The position numbers and the translations under genes are program-made. From Pseudomonadota bacterium (GTDB lineage: Bacteria; Pseudomonadota; Alphaproteobacteria; UBA1280; RI-95): 64,000 nucleotides of DNA. The stretch lies in NCBI GenBank assembly GCA_016125375.1, contig WGLU01000001.1, positions 453,984 through 517,983 on the forward strand, written 5' to 3'. The first letter of the stretch is position 1. Each line of letters opens with the position of its first letter. Positions 8,989-19,805 of this stretch are shown here, one piece after another. Below the pieces are notes generated by a model. It was given only the letters and a program-made list of their open reading frames with translations, did not search any database and had not been told where the DNA came from.

Positions 8989-10275
8989 CTAGCCCTTAAA
9001 GTGCTTCTTCAGCCCCTGCCAGCAGGTGTGATAGTCCCCTTGCAGGCCAACCAGCGCCAACGCCTGTGCCGTGGGTTTGAAGATGTACTTGCTCTCGAAC
9101 ATAAAGGCCAGCGTGCCCTCAATCTTATGGGGTTTGAGGTCGGCGGCGGAGGCCTTCTCGAACACAGCCGCATCAGGGCCGTGGGCAGACATGCAGTTGT
9201 GGATGCTAAAGCCCCCCGGTTCAAAACCGCCCCCTTCTTTACCGTCATAAATGCCGTAAATCAGGCCCATGAACTCGCTCATCAGGTTACGGTGGAAGTA
9301 CGGCGGGCGGAAGGTGTCCTCCGCCACCATCCAGCGCGGCGGGAAAATGACAAAATCCAGATTGGCCGTGCCATGGGTATCTGCCTGAGAGGTGAGCACT
9401 GTAAAAATGCTTGGATCCGGATGGTCAAAGCTGACAGTGTTCATGGTGTTGAACAGGGTCAGGTCGTATTTATACGGTGCGTAGTTGCCATGCCATGCCA
9501 CCACATCCAGCGGGCTGTGGTTAAGAGGGGTTGTCCATACATTACCGCCAAACTTGGCAACCAGCTCGAAAGTGCCGTCTTTATCTTCATAGGCTGCGAC
9601 AGGCGTGAGAAAATCGCGCGGATTGGCCAACCCGTTCGCGCCAATGGGGCCCAAGTCGGGCAGCGTCAGTGGGCTGCCATAGTTTTCGGCCACGTAGCCG
9701 CGGGCCTTGCCATCCGGTAGGTCTACGGCAAACTTGATGCCACGGGGGATGACCGCAATCTCGGTCGGTTTAATGTCCAGCACGCCCAGCTCGGTCCGCA
9801 GAGTCAGACCACCGTGTTGCGGCACAATCAGCAACTCGCCATCGGCATTGTAAAAATAGCGGTCTTTCATGCCAACGCTGGCGTTGTACATGTGGACGGC
9901 CAGGCCGCTCCATCCATAGACATCTCCATTACCGGCCACCGTGAACAGACTGTCAACCCAGTCCACCTGCCCTGTTGCAAGCGGTGCAGGCGACCAGCGG
10001 AGTTGATTGGGGCTCACCGCATCATCCGTAAACGGTGGCGACTGGAGTGTGCCGTGGGCATAGGGAGCGAAAGGTTTATGCACAACGGACGGGCGGATAC
10101 GGTACAACCAGCTGCGCAGGTTACGCGCACGAGGAGCCGTGAACGGGCTACCGGTCAACTGCTCGGCATACAAGCCGTGGGGGACACGTTGAGGGCTGTT
10201 CTGACCGTGCGGCAGTGTACCCGCCTTTGCCTCGGTTGCATGTTCGTTCCCAAACCCGGACAGGTATTTAGCCAT
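8989..10275 (-). CDS. hmgA: Homogentisate 1,2-dioxygenase
   Basis: 428 residues, the usual length. Opens the aromatic ring of homogentisate to maleylacetoacetate in tyrosine and phenylalanine breakdown, using non-haem Fe(II). Family blocks include [13 protein letters not shown] at the N-terminus, [30 protein letters not shown] with the His/Glu iron ligands, and [12 protein letters not shown] with the further active-site His. GGAGG stands 5 bases before the ATG at 10275, so this start is preferred over the one at 10305. No maleylacetoacetate isomerase or fumarylacetoacetase gene is adjacent; the gene is flanked by terminators on both sides and is a stand-alone unit. Confidence 0.97.
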   Translation of the reverse strand: MAKYLSGFGNEHATEAKAGTLPHGQNSPQRVPHGLYAEQLTGSPFTAPRARNLRSWLYRIRPSVVHKPFAPYAHGTLQSPPFTDDAVSPNQLRWSPAPLATGQVDWVDSLFTVAGNGDVYGWSGLAVHMYNASVGMKDRYFYNADGELLIVPQHGGLTLRTELGVLDIKPTEIAVIPRGIKFAVDLPDGKARGYVAENYGSPLTLPDLGPIGANGLANPRDFLTPVAAYEDKDGTFELVAKFGGNVWTTPLNHSPLDVVAWHGNYAPYKYDLTLFNTMNTVSFDHPDPSIFTVLTSQADTHGTANLDFVIFPPRWMVAEDTFRPPYFHRNLMSEFMGLIYGIYDGKEGGGFEPGGFSIHNCMSAHGPDAAVFEKASAADLKPHKIEGTLAFMFESKYIFKPTAQALALVGLQGDYHTCWQGLKKHFKG

Positions 10276-10355
10276 CGCGCCCTCCGTATAAAAGCTGTTG
10301 CCCAAAAAAGTTAAACCATCCGGCCTGTTAAATCCATCCCCAATACCACATAAGC

Positions 10356-10385
10356 AAAAACCCCCGCTTCGCAGCGGGGGTTTTT
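10356..10385 (-). terminator. Intrinsic terminator of groES-groEL
   Basis: Stem CCCCCGCT/AGCGGGGG with a TCGC loop, flanked by A5 and T5 so that it can act on both strands. It lies 55 bases beyond the groEL stop and ends the chaperonin operon. One of a family of near-identical C5-GC terminators in this window. Confidence 0.9.
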
Positions 10386-10439
10386 ATAATGGCCTGTAGC
10401 AAACGGGATGAACCAATTTGCTGGCTTGGGTAAAGGCTC

Positions 10440-12113
<1,674 letters not shown>

Positions 12114-12416
12114 TTAGGCGTTTACAACGGCGATGATGTCTTCTTCTTTCATCACCAGATATTCTTGCCCGTCGATTTTTACTTCGGTGGCGCCCCATTT
12201 GCCGAACAGGATGCGGTCACCCACTTTTACTTCCAGAGGTACAACGGTACCGTCTTTTGCGATGGTGCCTTTACCGACAGCCACGATTTCGCCTTCAGTC
12301 GGCTTTTCCTTGGCTGTATCGGGGATGATGATGCCACCGGCGGTTTTTTCTTCAGCCGCCAAACGCTTGACGATGACACGGTCATACAGCGGACGCATTT
12401 TCAGCTCTTTAGCCAT
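12114..12416 (-). CDS. groS: Co-chaperonin GroES (10 kDa)
   Basis: 100 residues. Forms the heptameric lid of the GroEL chamber. Recognised by [13 protein letters not shown], the mobile loop [18 protein letters not shown], the [16 protein letters not shown] block and the terminal EDIIAVV. First gene of the groES-groEL operon. It sits 53 bases downstream of a perfect CIRCE inverted repeat and has AAAGAGGAAAACC ahead of the ATG. Confidence 0.99.
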   Translation of the reverse strand: MAKELKMRPLYDRVIVKRLAAEEKTAGGIIIPDTAKEKPTEGEIVAVGKGTIAKDGTVVPLEVKVGDRILFGKWGATEVKIDGQEYLVMKEEDIIAVVNA

Positions 12417-12468
12417 GGTTTTCCTCTTTCATTCAAGGTTGTTGCTTATCCTAAGCTGGGGAGCACTT

Positions 12469-12495
12469 TTAGCACTCCACAATTTCGAGTGCTAA
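12469..12495 (-). promoter_or_regulatory. CIRCE operator (HrcA binding site) of groES-groEL
   Basis: A perfect 9-9-9 CIRCE element: TTAGCACTC, nine spacer bases, GAGTGCTAA. This is the textbook operator for the heat-shock repressor HrcA. It overlaps the -10 box at 12494-12499 and the expected transcription start, so repressor binding would block initiation. No hrcA gene is in the window. Confidence 0.97.
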
Positions 12496-12522
12496 TATAG
12501 GACGGTCAAAAAAAACCTGCAA
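12494..12522 (-). promoter_or_regulatory. Sigma70-type promoter of groES-groEL
   Basis: On the minus strand, TTGCAG (12517-12522) and TATATT (12494-12499) are separated by exactly 17 bases. The -10 box overlaps the CIRCE operator by two bases and lies about 78 bases upstream of the groES start. No clear sigma32-type promoter was seen in addition. Confidence 0.75.
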
Positions 12523-12657
12523 GCGTTTTTTGGCTGGAAAAGCTACGGAAATACCTTGCCGGCCAGCTTGTAGCGTTTATTTGGCATCGCCATATATTAT
12601 CCATCGTTTTTCATCACGTTTCCCTTCTCAACCTTCTTCGCCCTTCGGAGAAAATCC

Positions 12658-13308
12658 ATGCGAATCCTGCTGAAGGCAGCCGTTGCGGCTGTCCTTTCCT
12701 TTATGACGATTGCCCATGCAATGGCCGAGGATGCTCCTCTCGCCCGTGTTGGCAGCTCCTTCACCTTCGGTGTTACCGCTGACAGCGGTAATGGCGAAGA
12801 GGTGTGGACACGCCTGCCGGACAAGGAGTTCCGTGGCCAGCGTGCCGTGCAGATCCAATCCATCCGTACCAACACCGACGGAGAAACCCTGCGACTGACG
12901 CTGTTCCACGACCCGGCAACGGGGAGCTGGATGGCGGCGACCTACGGTGACCTTGTGGTCGACGAAGCGTTCCCCCACAACGGCCAGTTCAAAGTGCCGC
13001 TGGAAGTGGGCGCCACGTGGACCCAGAGCCATCGCCGTGAACAGGGCCCCTTCTTCGCCGACAAGTACAACGTCACCGGCACCTGGGCGGTGGAAGCACT
13101 CGAGGATGTGGCCACACCGGCCGGCACCTTCAGCGCCTTCCGCGTTCACGGTGTCATGAAGTTGCCCGACGGTCGGGTTCTGGAGGAAAACACCCTCTGG
13201 ATATCCACCACTCTGGGTATGATGGTCAAGTCGGAGATTGACCGCAAAATCCACTTCAAAGTCCCCGGTCGGACGGCTTACCTGCTCAAGTCCTACCAGT
13301 TACAGTAA
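12658..13308 (+). CDS. Secreted protein of unknown function
   Basis: 216 residues with a clean signal peptide (MRILLKAAVAAVLSF... to AHAMAED, cleavage near 21-23). The mature part alternates short polar and hydrophobic stretches and looks like a beta-rich lipocalin- or DUF3108-like fold; VEALEDVATPAGTFSAFRV resembles a motif seen in such periplasmic proteins, but I cannot assign a family. GGAG precedes the ATG at good spacing and a strong terminator follows. A 208-residue frame on the opposite strand was rejected because it lacks these signals. Stand-alone gene between groES and hflX. Confidence 0.75.
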   Translation: MRILLKAAVAAVLSFMTIAHAMAEDAPLARVGSSFTFGVTADSGNGEEVWTRLPDKEFRGQRAVQIQSIRTNTDGETLRLTLFHDPATGSWMAATYGDLVVDEAFPHNGQFKVPLEVGATWTQSHRREQGPFFADKYNVTGTWAVEALEDVATPAGTFSAFRVHGVMKLPDGRVLEENTLWISTTLGMMVKSEIDRKIHFKVPGRTAYLLKSYQLQ

Positions 13309-13320
13309 CCCCTCAAGCGT

Positions 13321-13352
13321 GAACCCCCGCCGATGGCGGGGGTTCTTTTTTT
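13321..13352 (+). terminator. Bidirectional intrinsic terminator between the secreted protein and hflX
   Basis: An 11-base-pair stem GAACCCCCGCC/GGCGGGGGTTC with loop GAT, followed by seven T residues on the plus strand, 12 bases past the stop at 13308. The convergent hflX gene ends at 13351, so the T-tract reaches the hflX stop codon. Confidence 0.9.
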
Positions 13353-14634
13353 AGCGGGCCATCAGTTGGCGGAAGATGTTGGCATCTTCCTCGCTTAATC
13401 TTACCTTGACGATGTAGTTCGTTTCTTCCAACTGCATGTCTGTTACATCGCCATGGGCATGCAGCCATGCAATGCGCTTTCCGTCCGCAGCGGGGATAGT
13501 AAAAATATATTCGGCCTCACCGGCAGCAAAATGCTCTTCTATAGCGGCCAGAACTTCGGGCACACCCTTCCCTGTCAGCGCAGAGCACTCCAGGCCCTGT
13601 ACCAGCGAGAGGTTGTTCTCCATCAGGTCCATTTTGTTACAGACATCTATCACCGGGATTTTGTCTGCGCCGAGGGACTTAAGAACACCTTTAACGTCCC
13701 TGTCCTGTTCGGGTGCATCATCGCTGGAGCCGTCATGCACATGGATCAGCAGGTCGGCAAGACTGACCTCTTCCAGCGTCGCGTGGAACGCTTCGACCAG
13801 TTCGTGCGGCAGGTCGGAAATAAAACCCACCGTATCCGACAGGATAATCTCCCGCCCGTTCGGCAGCGTCATTTTACGCATCAGCGGGTCAAGTGTCGCA
13901 AACAGCATATCCTGCGCAATGGAGGCATCACCCACCAGCGCATTGAACATGGTCGATTTACCGGCGTTGGTATAACCCACCAGAGCAACCGAAGGCAGGC
14001 CTGCCTTGGTCCGCGCCTTACGGTGCAGCGCGCGGGTCTTCTCGACTTCAGCCAGTTCGTCCTTAATAGCTTTGATGCGCGTCCGGATCATGCGGCGGTC
14101 AAGCTCGATCTGCCGCTCACCCGGGCCGCCGGTTTTTCCCAGGCCGCCGCGCTGGCGCTCCAGGTGGGTCCATGTACGGACAAGGCGGCTCTGCTGGTAG
14201 GTCAGCGCAGCAAGCTCAACCTGCAAACGACCGGCGTGCGTGCGGGCACGGTCGCCAAATATCTCCAGAATCAGGCCGGTACGGTCAATAACCTTGGTCT
14301 TGAGGTCAAGCTCGAGGTTACGCTGCTGGGTTGGTGTCAGGCGTGTGTTAACAATCACCACATCGACCTGTAAATCAGCGATGGTGGCGGCTAGCATTTC
14401 CACCCTGCCGGAGCCAATCAATGTGCGTGGGTTGACGCGGCTGAGGGTGATGCCTTCGGAATGGAGAACTTCCAGCGCCAGCGCATCGGCAAGGTTGACG
14501 GCTTCTTCGAGCTGAAGTTCGGTTGTGCGGCGGTTGACAACGCCATGACTCTGCGGCTTGAGCGCAGATGGCAGCTCAACGTGCACCACACAGGCACGCT
14601 GCGGCGCGCGCTGTCTGTTAACGGGGGTGTTCAT
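13351..14634 (-). CDS. hflX: Ribosome-associated GTPase HflX
   Basis: 427 residues. HflX binds the ribosome and uses GTP to split or rescue it under stress. The N-terminal glycine-rich HflX domain is followed by a coiled-coil arm (GGPGERQIELDRRMIRTRI) and a G domain with GYTNAGKST (P-loop), DTVGFISDLPHELV (G3 and switch) and NKMD (G4). It is 15 bases downstream of hfq, the usual alphaproteobacterial pair, and is the last gene of the minus-strand run that begins with dusB. Confidence 0.97.
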   Translation of the reverse strand: MNTPVNRQRAPQRACVVHVELPSALKPQSHGVVNRRTTELQLEEAVNLADALALEVLHSEGITLSRVNPRTLIGSGRVEMLAATIADLQVDVVIVNTRLTPTQQRNLELDLKTKVIDRTGLILEIFGDRARTHAGRLQVELAALTYQQSRLVRTWTHLERQRGGLGKTGGPGERQIELDRRMIRTRIKAIKDELAEVEKTRALHRKARTKAGLPSVALVGYTNAGKSTMFNALVGDASIAQDMLFATLDPLMRKMTLPNGREIILSDTVGFISDLPHELVEAFHATLEEVSLADLLIHVHDGSSDDAPEQDRDVKGVLKSLGADKIPVIDVCNKMDLMENNLSLVQGLECSALTGKGVPEVLAAIEEHFAAGEAEYIFTIPAADGKRIAWLHAHGDVTDMQLEETNYIVKVRLSEEDANIFRQLMAR

Positions 14635-14649
14635 GCGACTGGAAAGACG

Positions 14650-14910
14650 TTACTCGGCATTACCGAAGTTATCGTCGCCGATCAACTCGTGCAGATTGAC
14701 GCCGTCTACAGGCATAACCGTAGAAATGGCGTGCTTGTACACCATTTGGGTAATGCCGTCGCGTGTCAGCAGCAGGCTGAAGTTGTCGAACCACGTAATC
14801 ACGCCTTGCAGCTTGACGCCGTTGACCAGAAACACCGTGGTTTGAACACGCTGCTTACGCAAATGATTCAGAAAAAGATCCTGCACGTTTTGTCGCTCTT
14901 TGCTGGACAT
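14650..14910 (-). CDS. hfq: RNA chaperone Hfq
   Basis: 86 residues forming a hexameric Sm-like ring that pairs small RNAs with mRNAs. Visible motifs: [25 protein letters not shown] (Sm1), FDNFSLLL, and YKHAIST (Sm2, with the conserved Lys-His at the uridine-binding rim). The C-terminal tail is short (about 15 residues), as is usual in alphaproteobacteria. It is followed closely by hflX. A perfect 16-base palindrome lies just upstream (14927-14942). Confidence 0.98.
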   Translation of the reverse strand: MSSKERQNVQDLFLNHLRKQRVQTTVFLVNGVKLQGVITWFDNFSLLLTRDGITQMVYKHAISTVMPVDGVNLHELIGDDNFGNAE

Positions 14911-14926
14911 TTATTATTTTTTCCTT

Positions 14927-14942
14927 AAAAAGACGTCTTTTT
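14927..14942. repeat. Perfect 16-base palindrome upstream of hfq
   Basis: AAAAAGACGTCTTTTT is fully self-complementary and lies 16 bases upstream of the hfq start codon. It might be an operator, a local RNA structure in the leader, or chance in an AT-rich gap. No known regulator site is recognised. Confidence 0.4.
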
Positions 14943-14976
14943 GTTTCTCTTTTATAACACAAGAGGATAGGGAAAA

Positions 14977-15633
14977 TCACGCTTTTCCAATTAACAAATG
15001 GGGCAACTCCCGAAAGTTTACAACCCTTACCCCTTCCCCAGCAAGCGAAAGTGCCTCGCGGCTGTGCGTTTCTCCCGCAAGCAGGACGGCACTCAACCCT
15101 GCAATTTTTGCTGCTTCGGCATCAATCGGGGCATCCCCTATGTAAGGAATATCTGCCGTCAGCCGCACACCCGCATTACTGGCAGCCAGCTGCATGGGTG
15201 CAAGGCTCGGTTTATCGGTTGCGGCATCACCGCTGCCAACGAGTGCAACAAAATACCCCTCCCAGCCGAGCGCTTTGACTTCGGCACGCAGAATGTCGCC
15301 CCGTTTGTTACTGACGACAGCCATCATCATACCCGCGTCAATCAAATCGCGTAGCAGCTGCGCTCTGCCCGGTTTGGCTTTAACAAGTTCGGGAGCCAAC
15401 CGGTTGTAGGTACTGTAAAAAATATCGCTGGCAGCCGCAGCATTTTCGCCGAACATAGCAGGAAATGTGTCGCGCCCGGATTTGGCCACATTGGCATGTG
15501 CTTCCTCAAGCGACCAGCTGCTTAAACCAAACGCGCTACGGGCAGCGTTATAAGCCTGCCGGATGGTTTCGAAGCTGTCTACCAGCGTGCCGTCCCAGTC
15601 CCAGAAAATAGTGCGTGGCTTGAGTGGCTGCAT
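14977..15633 (-). CDS. HAD hydrolase, phosphoglycolate phosphatase-like
   Basis: 218 residues from the ATG at 15633. HAD motif I is FWDWDGTLVDS, motif II the AVVSNKRG region, and motif IV IPYIGDAPIDAEAA. The helical cap between motifs I and II is of the Gph/PGP type (AFGLSSWSLEEAHANV). It probably dephosphorylates a small phosphorylated metabolite; the true substrate cannot be read. GGAAG precedes the ATG, and the trkH stop lies two bases upstream, so translational coupling is likely. A longer in-frame start at 15714 would lie inside trkH and was rejected. Confidence 0.87.
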   Translation of the reverse strand: MQPLKPRTIFWDWDGTLVDSFETIRQAYNAARSAFGLSSWSLEEAHANVAKSGRDTFPAMFGENAAAASDIFYSTYNRLAPELVKAKPGRAQLLRDLIDAGMMMAVVSNKRGDILRAEVKALGWEGYFVALVGSGDAATDKPSLAPMQLAASNAGVRLTADIPYIGDAPIDAEAAKIAGLSAVLLAGETHSREALSLAGEGVRVVNFRELPHLLIGKA

Positions 15634-15635
15634 GG

Positions 15636-17084
15636 CTATTTCTTCCAGAACATCGGCGTGAAAATGACCAGAATCGTAAACAGCTCCAGACGGCCCAGCA
15701 ACATGGAGGCGCAAAGGATAAGTTTTGCACCGTCCGGCATACCGGCAAAGTTACCTGCAGGGCCGACCTCGCCCAGACCGGGGCCCGCACTGGTAATAGT
15801 TGCAGCCACGGCAGAGAATGCCGTTACCAGATCAATGTTATACATGGTCAGCAGCACGGCCATGATATTAAAGGCGATCACGTAAACCCCGCAGAAGCTC
15901 CATACGGCCTGCACAATATGCTCCGGGACGCGCTGGCGGCCGATTTTGACGTAGGCAACCGCATGGGGATGAACGAGTTTGTAAATCTCCCGCGCGCCCT
16001 GACGGACAATCATCATCACCCGCATGACCTTCAAACCGCCGGAAGTAGAACCTGCCATACCGCCGACAAACATAATCATCAGAATCAGCATCGGCGCCAG
16101 TGTGTGCCACAGACTGTAGTCTGTGGTCGCAAAACCGGTTGTGGTGGCGATGGAAATGGTGTGGAAGAAGGCCATCCGCATGGACTGCAAGAACGGCAGA
16201 TCGTGGGCGAAAAAGACTGTCAGACCGACAATAAAGCTAATCGTGAACAGCAGGGCGATGTAAAAGCGGAACTCCTCATCGTCCTTATATACCTTCAGGC
16301 TGCCACGGTGGACAGCAAAGAAGTGCAGGTTAAAGTTGATGGAGCCGATGAGCATGAAGACCATGCAAATACTCTCGAGCAGCGGCGAGTCGAAATAGCC
16401 GAACGAGGCATCGTGGGTAGAAAAACCGCCCGTGGCAATGGTCGTCAAGGCGTGGCATATGGCGTCAAACAGCGTCATGCCGCCAAAGTAATAGCAAAGG
16501 ATGCAGCTGAAGGTGATGCCAAAATAAACGCCCCACAGGCTGCGCGCTGTCTGGCGCAGGCGCGGTTGGAGCTTATCCTTTACAACCCCGGGCATTTCGC
16601 TCCGGTACAGCTGCAAACCACCTACCCCGAGGAACGGCAATACGGCAACCGCAAGAACGATGATACCCATACCGCCCAGCCACTGGATCATGGACCGCCA
16701 TAGCAGAATGCCGTGGCCCATGTTATCCAATCCGACAAACACGGTTGCACCTGTTGTCGTCAGACCTGAAACGGTTTCAAAAAAGGCGTCAATCCACGTC
16801 GCGGCGACGCCGTTAAGGTAAAATGGAACGGCGCCGATAGCTGACAGGACAAGCCAGGCCAGCAGCGTGAGCAGAAAACCGTCACGGTGCGTAAGGATGA
16901 GTTCCTTTTTCCGGTTCATCAGCACCAGATTCACACCCAGAAAAACCGACGCCCCGCCCGTACCGAGAAAATCCATCCAGTCGCCGTCGTTAAAAAACAG
17001 CGCCGTAAACATAGGGAAGAGCATGGATGACCCGAAAGCGGTGGCAAGCCAGCCCAGAATGTACAGGATGGAAGGGAAGTTCAT
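15636..17084 (-). CDS. trkH: Trk-type potassium uptake channel subunit TrkH
   Basis: 482 residues, about ten membrane segments arranged in four pore repeats. Filter-like loops are visible: GLTTTGATVF, TIATGGFSTHD, ATTTGFATTDY and TSAGPGLGEVGP. Works in the inner membrane with the cytosolic NAD-binding gate TrkA, whose gene lies 11 bases upstream. Part of the ntrY-ntrX-trkA-trkH arrangement common in alphaproteobacteria. Confidence 0.97.
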   Translation of the reverse strand: MNFPSILYILGWLATAFGSSMLFPMFTALFFNDGDWMDFLGTGGASVFLGVNLVLMNRKKELILTHRDGFLLTLLAWLVLSAIGAVPFYLNGVAATWIDAFFETVSGLTTTGATVFVGLDNMGHGILLWRSMIQWLGGMGIIVLAVAVLPFLGVGGLQLYRSEMPGVVKDKLQPRLRQTARSLWGVYFGITFSCILCYYFGGMTLFDAICHALTTIATGGFSTHDASFGYFDSPLLESICMVFMLIGSINFNLHFFAVHRGSLKVYKDDEEFRFYIALLFTISFIVGLTVFFAHDLPFLQSMRMAFFHTISIATTTGFATTDYSLWHTLAPMLILMIMFVGGMAGSTSGGLKVMRVMMIVRQGAREIYKLVHPHAVAYVKIGRQRVPEHIVQAVWSFCGVYVIAFNIMAVLLTMYNIDLVTAFSAVAATITSAGPGLGEVGPAGNFAGMPDGAKLILCASMLLGRLELFTILVIFTPMFWKK

Positions 17085-17095
17085 CTACCTACCCC

Positions 17096-18439
17096 CTAGA
17101 ACAGCGATTCGACAGTGTGAATGTGCGTATTGGCACAGAACAGCACCACACGGTCACCGGCGTGGATAATGTCGCCGTCACGCGGGATAGTCACCTGCGA
17201 GCCGCTGATCACAGCACCAAGAATGATGCCCGCGGGCAGGCTGAGTTCACGTATCGGCACACCCACAATCGGCGATGCGGGCGTAGCTTCCGCCTCAATC
17301 ACCTCGGCTTTACCATCTTTAATGCTGTGCAGAGACAGAATATGCCCGCGGCGGATGTATTGCAGAATACGCGAGGCCGTAATCTCCCGCGGGGAGATGA
17401 CCGTCTCCACCCCAAGGCTTTCAACCATGCTGATAAAGTTGGACTGGTTGACGAGGGTAATGACGTTGTTCACGCCCATTTCGCTCACCAGTTTGGACGA
17501 CAGGATGTTGGTCGCATCATCGGATGTGACGGCAACGACGGCGTCCATATCCTGAATATTTTCTTCCATCAGCAGCTTACGGTCCAGCGCGTCACCGTGC
17601 AGAACTGTTGTTCTGTGCAGGGTATCCGCCAAGAAGGCTGCGCGCTCGCTATCGCGCTCCAGCACACGGGCAGTAATGCCCATCTTTTCCATTTTCTGGA
17701 GGATATGGTGGCCGATACCACCCCCGCCGATGATGAACACATCTTTGGGCGTACCTTCCATGTGGCCGAGCATCTGCATAGCCTCTTCCGTATCCTCGCG
17801 GCGGCAGATGATGAAGACTTCGTCATCCAGCTCAAGATGATCCTGTCCGTCCGGCACAATCAGGCGCTCGCCACGGAAGATACCTGCCACGGTAAAGGGC
17901 AGCTTCTCCTCGTGCATTCTGAACAGTGGCTTGCCAATCAGGCTGGCTTCTGCCGTGACCCATGTACCGATAACGGCAACACGGCCGTTACCAAAAAACT
18001 CGGCATCAAATGCACCGGGCACCGTCATGGTACGGATGATGGCGTTGGCCACCTCCACCTCGGGGCTGATGATAACGTCCACGGGCATGTGGTCGCGGGT
18101 GTACAAACGGTGTTTGGTGACTTCCAGGTAGGCGGGCTGGCGCACACGGGCAATCTTGAGCGGCACGTTGAACAGGGAGTATGCCATCTGGCAGGCAACC
18201 ATGTTCACCTCGTCCGAGTGGGTAACGGCAATCAGCATGGCCGCGTTCTCGCATCCGGCAGCCTCGAGCACGTCCGGGTGCGAGCCAAACCCCTCAATCG
18301 TCTGTACGTCCAGCACTTCGCCGACGGCGGCCAGCTTTGCAGGGTCATTGTCGACCAGCACCACGTCCTGATTTTCCATCACCAGGTGACGGGCGATATT
18401 CAGCCCCACCTCTCCGGCGCCAATAACAACTGCTTTCAT
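17096..18439 (-). CDS. trkA: Trk potassium transporter regulatory subunit TrkA
   Basis: 447 residues made of two tandem RCK_N-RCK_C units. Two nucleotide-binding glycine motifs are seen: VVIGAGEVGLNIARHL at the N-terminus and FIIGGGGIGHHIL in the middle, each followed by a TrkA-C domain (RGERLIVPDG; VTIPRDGDIIHAGDRVVLF). Gates TrkH in response to NAD(H) and ATP/ADP. It lies 43 bases after ntrX and 11 bases before trkH in one transcription direction. Confidence 0.97.
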   Translation of the reverse strand: MKAVVIGAGEVGLNIARHLVMENQDVVLVDNDPAKLAAVGEVLDVQTIEGFGSHPDVLEAAGCENAAMLIAVTHSDEVNMVACQMAYSLFNVPLKIARVRQPAYLEVTKHRLYTRDHMPVDVIISPEVEVANAIIRTMTVPGAFDAEFFGNGRVAVIGTWVTAEASLIGKPLFRMHEEKLPFTVAGIFRGERLIVPDGQDHLELDDEVFIICRREDTEEAMQMLGHMEGTPKDVFIIGGGGIGHHILQKMEKMGITARVLERDSERAAFLADTLHRTTVLHGDALDRKLLMEENIQDMDAVVAVTSDDATNILSSKLVSEMGVNNVITLVNQSNFISMVESLGVETVISPREITASRILQYIRRGHILSLHSIKDGKAEVIEAEATPASPIVGVPIRELSLPAGIILGAVISGSQVTIPRDGDIIHAGDRVVLFCANTHIHTVESLF

Positions 18440-18482
18440 GGTATGGCCTTATTGTTGTGTTTATTTGCCTTAAAGGGACTGC

Positions 18483-19805
18483 TCAGGCCTCGCGGGACTC
18501 AACACCCAGTGTTTTCAGCTTACGGTGAAGCGCCGAGCGCTCCATCCCCACAAAGTCCGCCGTACGGGAGATGTTCCCGCTGAATCGGCGCAACTGGGCG
18601 CAGAGGTAGCTCTTCTCGAACATTTCGCGGGCTTCACGCAGCGGCAGGGTTACAATCTGACTCAGCAGACCATCGTCCACAGGCAGCTCCCCGCGGGTCA
18701 GTTCGGTAGGCAGCATATCGGGCTCAATCGCCTTGCCCGGGTGCATGATAATCAGCCACTCGACCAGATTGCGCAACTGGCGCACGTTGCCCGGCCAGGG
18801 ATAGCTGGTCAGTACCGCCATGGTTGCTGGCGACATTTTGGGCTGGCTGCTGGCATCCGGCGACAAGATTTTCACAAAATGCTGAACAAGCGGCGGAATA
18901 TCCACCGAACGGGTGCGCAAAGCAGGCACATGCACAGGCACAACGTTCAGACGGTAGTACAGGTCGGCGCGGAACTCCCCACCCTCAACCAGCGCGGCAA
19001 TATCCCGCGTGGTGGAGGAAATGATGCGCACATCGGCCTCTTTCCGCTGCCCGGTTTTGGGATCTTCCACCCCGCCTTGCTGCAGGAACCGCAGCAGTTT
19101 TGCCTGCATAACGGCGGTCAGGTCGGCCACTTCGTCCAGAAAAAGCGTACCGCCCTTGATCTGATCCAGAATACCCGAGAGCACCACATCAACCGTCGCG
19201 TCGGAAATCGCCGCAGGGCTGAGGCTTGCAAAGGGTTTGTCCTTGCGCATGGAGGTTTGATGGATGAGGCGGGCCACAATTTCTTTACCCGCACCGCTCT
19301 CACCGGTCAGCATGACGCGGCTGTCGCCACCGGCAACCTGACGGATGGTATGACGGACGGCGGCAATTTCGGACGAGCCGCCCAGCAGTTCATGCACCTC
19401 GCCGCTGCGCGAGCGCAGGAGTACATTTTCACGACGGAGCTGGAACTCGCGGATAGCGCGGTCGATGGTCAGAAGCAGCCGCTCGACTGATGGCGGTTTC
19501 TCGATAAAGTCATAGGCGCCTTTCAGGGTCGCCTGCACGGCCGTCTCAATCGTGCCGTGACCGGAAATCATCACAACCGGCAAATCGGGTGCGCGGCGTT
19601 TGAGGCGCGAGAGGCATTCCAGCCCGTCCATACCTTCCATCCAGATGTCCAACAGCACCAGATCGGGCTGTTTTTCGCCCACCATATCCAGCGCTTCCTG
19701 TCCACTGGCGGCCTGGCGGGTGGTATACCCTTCGTCTTCCAGCAAACCGGACAACGAAGTGCGAATATCAGTTTCGTCGTCCACAATCAGGATTTCATGC
19801 GCCAC
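18483..19805 (-). CDS. ntrX: NtrX-type response regulator without GAFTGA loop
   Basis: 440 residues: receiver domain (ILIVDDETDI; phospho-acceptor in LVLLDIWM; KPP near 103), AAA+ domain with Walker A GESGAGKE and Walker B GGTLFLDEVADL, and a Fis-type HTH (GNISRTADFVGMERSALHRKL). The GAFTGA loop that contacts sigma54 is absent; the segment before Walker B is short and unrelated. Loss of this loop is known in NtrX-like proteins of alphaproteobacteria, which can act without sigma54. It overlaps ntrY by 11 bases and is its obvious cognate partner. Confidence 0.93.
   Translation of the reverse strand: MAHEILIVDDETDIRTSLSGLLEDEGYTTRQAASGQEALDMVGEKQPDLVLLDIWMEGMDGLECLSRLKRRAPDLPVVMISGHGTIETAVQATLKGAYDFIEKPPSVERLLLTIDRAIREFQLRRENVLLRSRSGEVHELLGGSSEIAAVRHTIRQVAGGDSRVMLTGESGAGKEIVARLIHQTSMRKDKPFASLSPAAISDATVDVVLSGILDQIKGGTLFLDEVADLTAVMQAKLLRFLQQGGVEDPKTGQRKEADVRIISSTTRDIAALVEGGEFRADLYYRLNVVPVHVPALRTRSVDIPPLVQHFVKILSPDASSQPKMSPATMAVLTSYPWPGNVRQLRNLVEWLIIMHPGKAIEPDMLPTELTRGELPVDDGLLSQIVTLPLREAREMFEKSYLCAQLRRFSGNISRTADFVGMERSALHRKLKTLGVESREA

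Noticed and set aside
12628..13254. 208-residue minus-strand frame opposite the secreted protein
   Set aside because: The plus-strand frame has a signal peptide, a GGAG ribosome site and a terminator; this one has none.
17027..18583. 518-residue plus-strand frame opposite trkA
   Set aside because: Antisense of trkA, which has two intact nucleotide-binding motifs and correct length.
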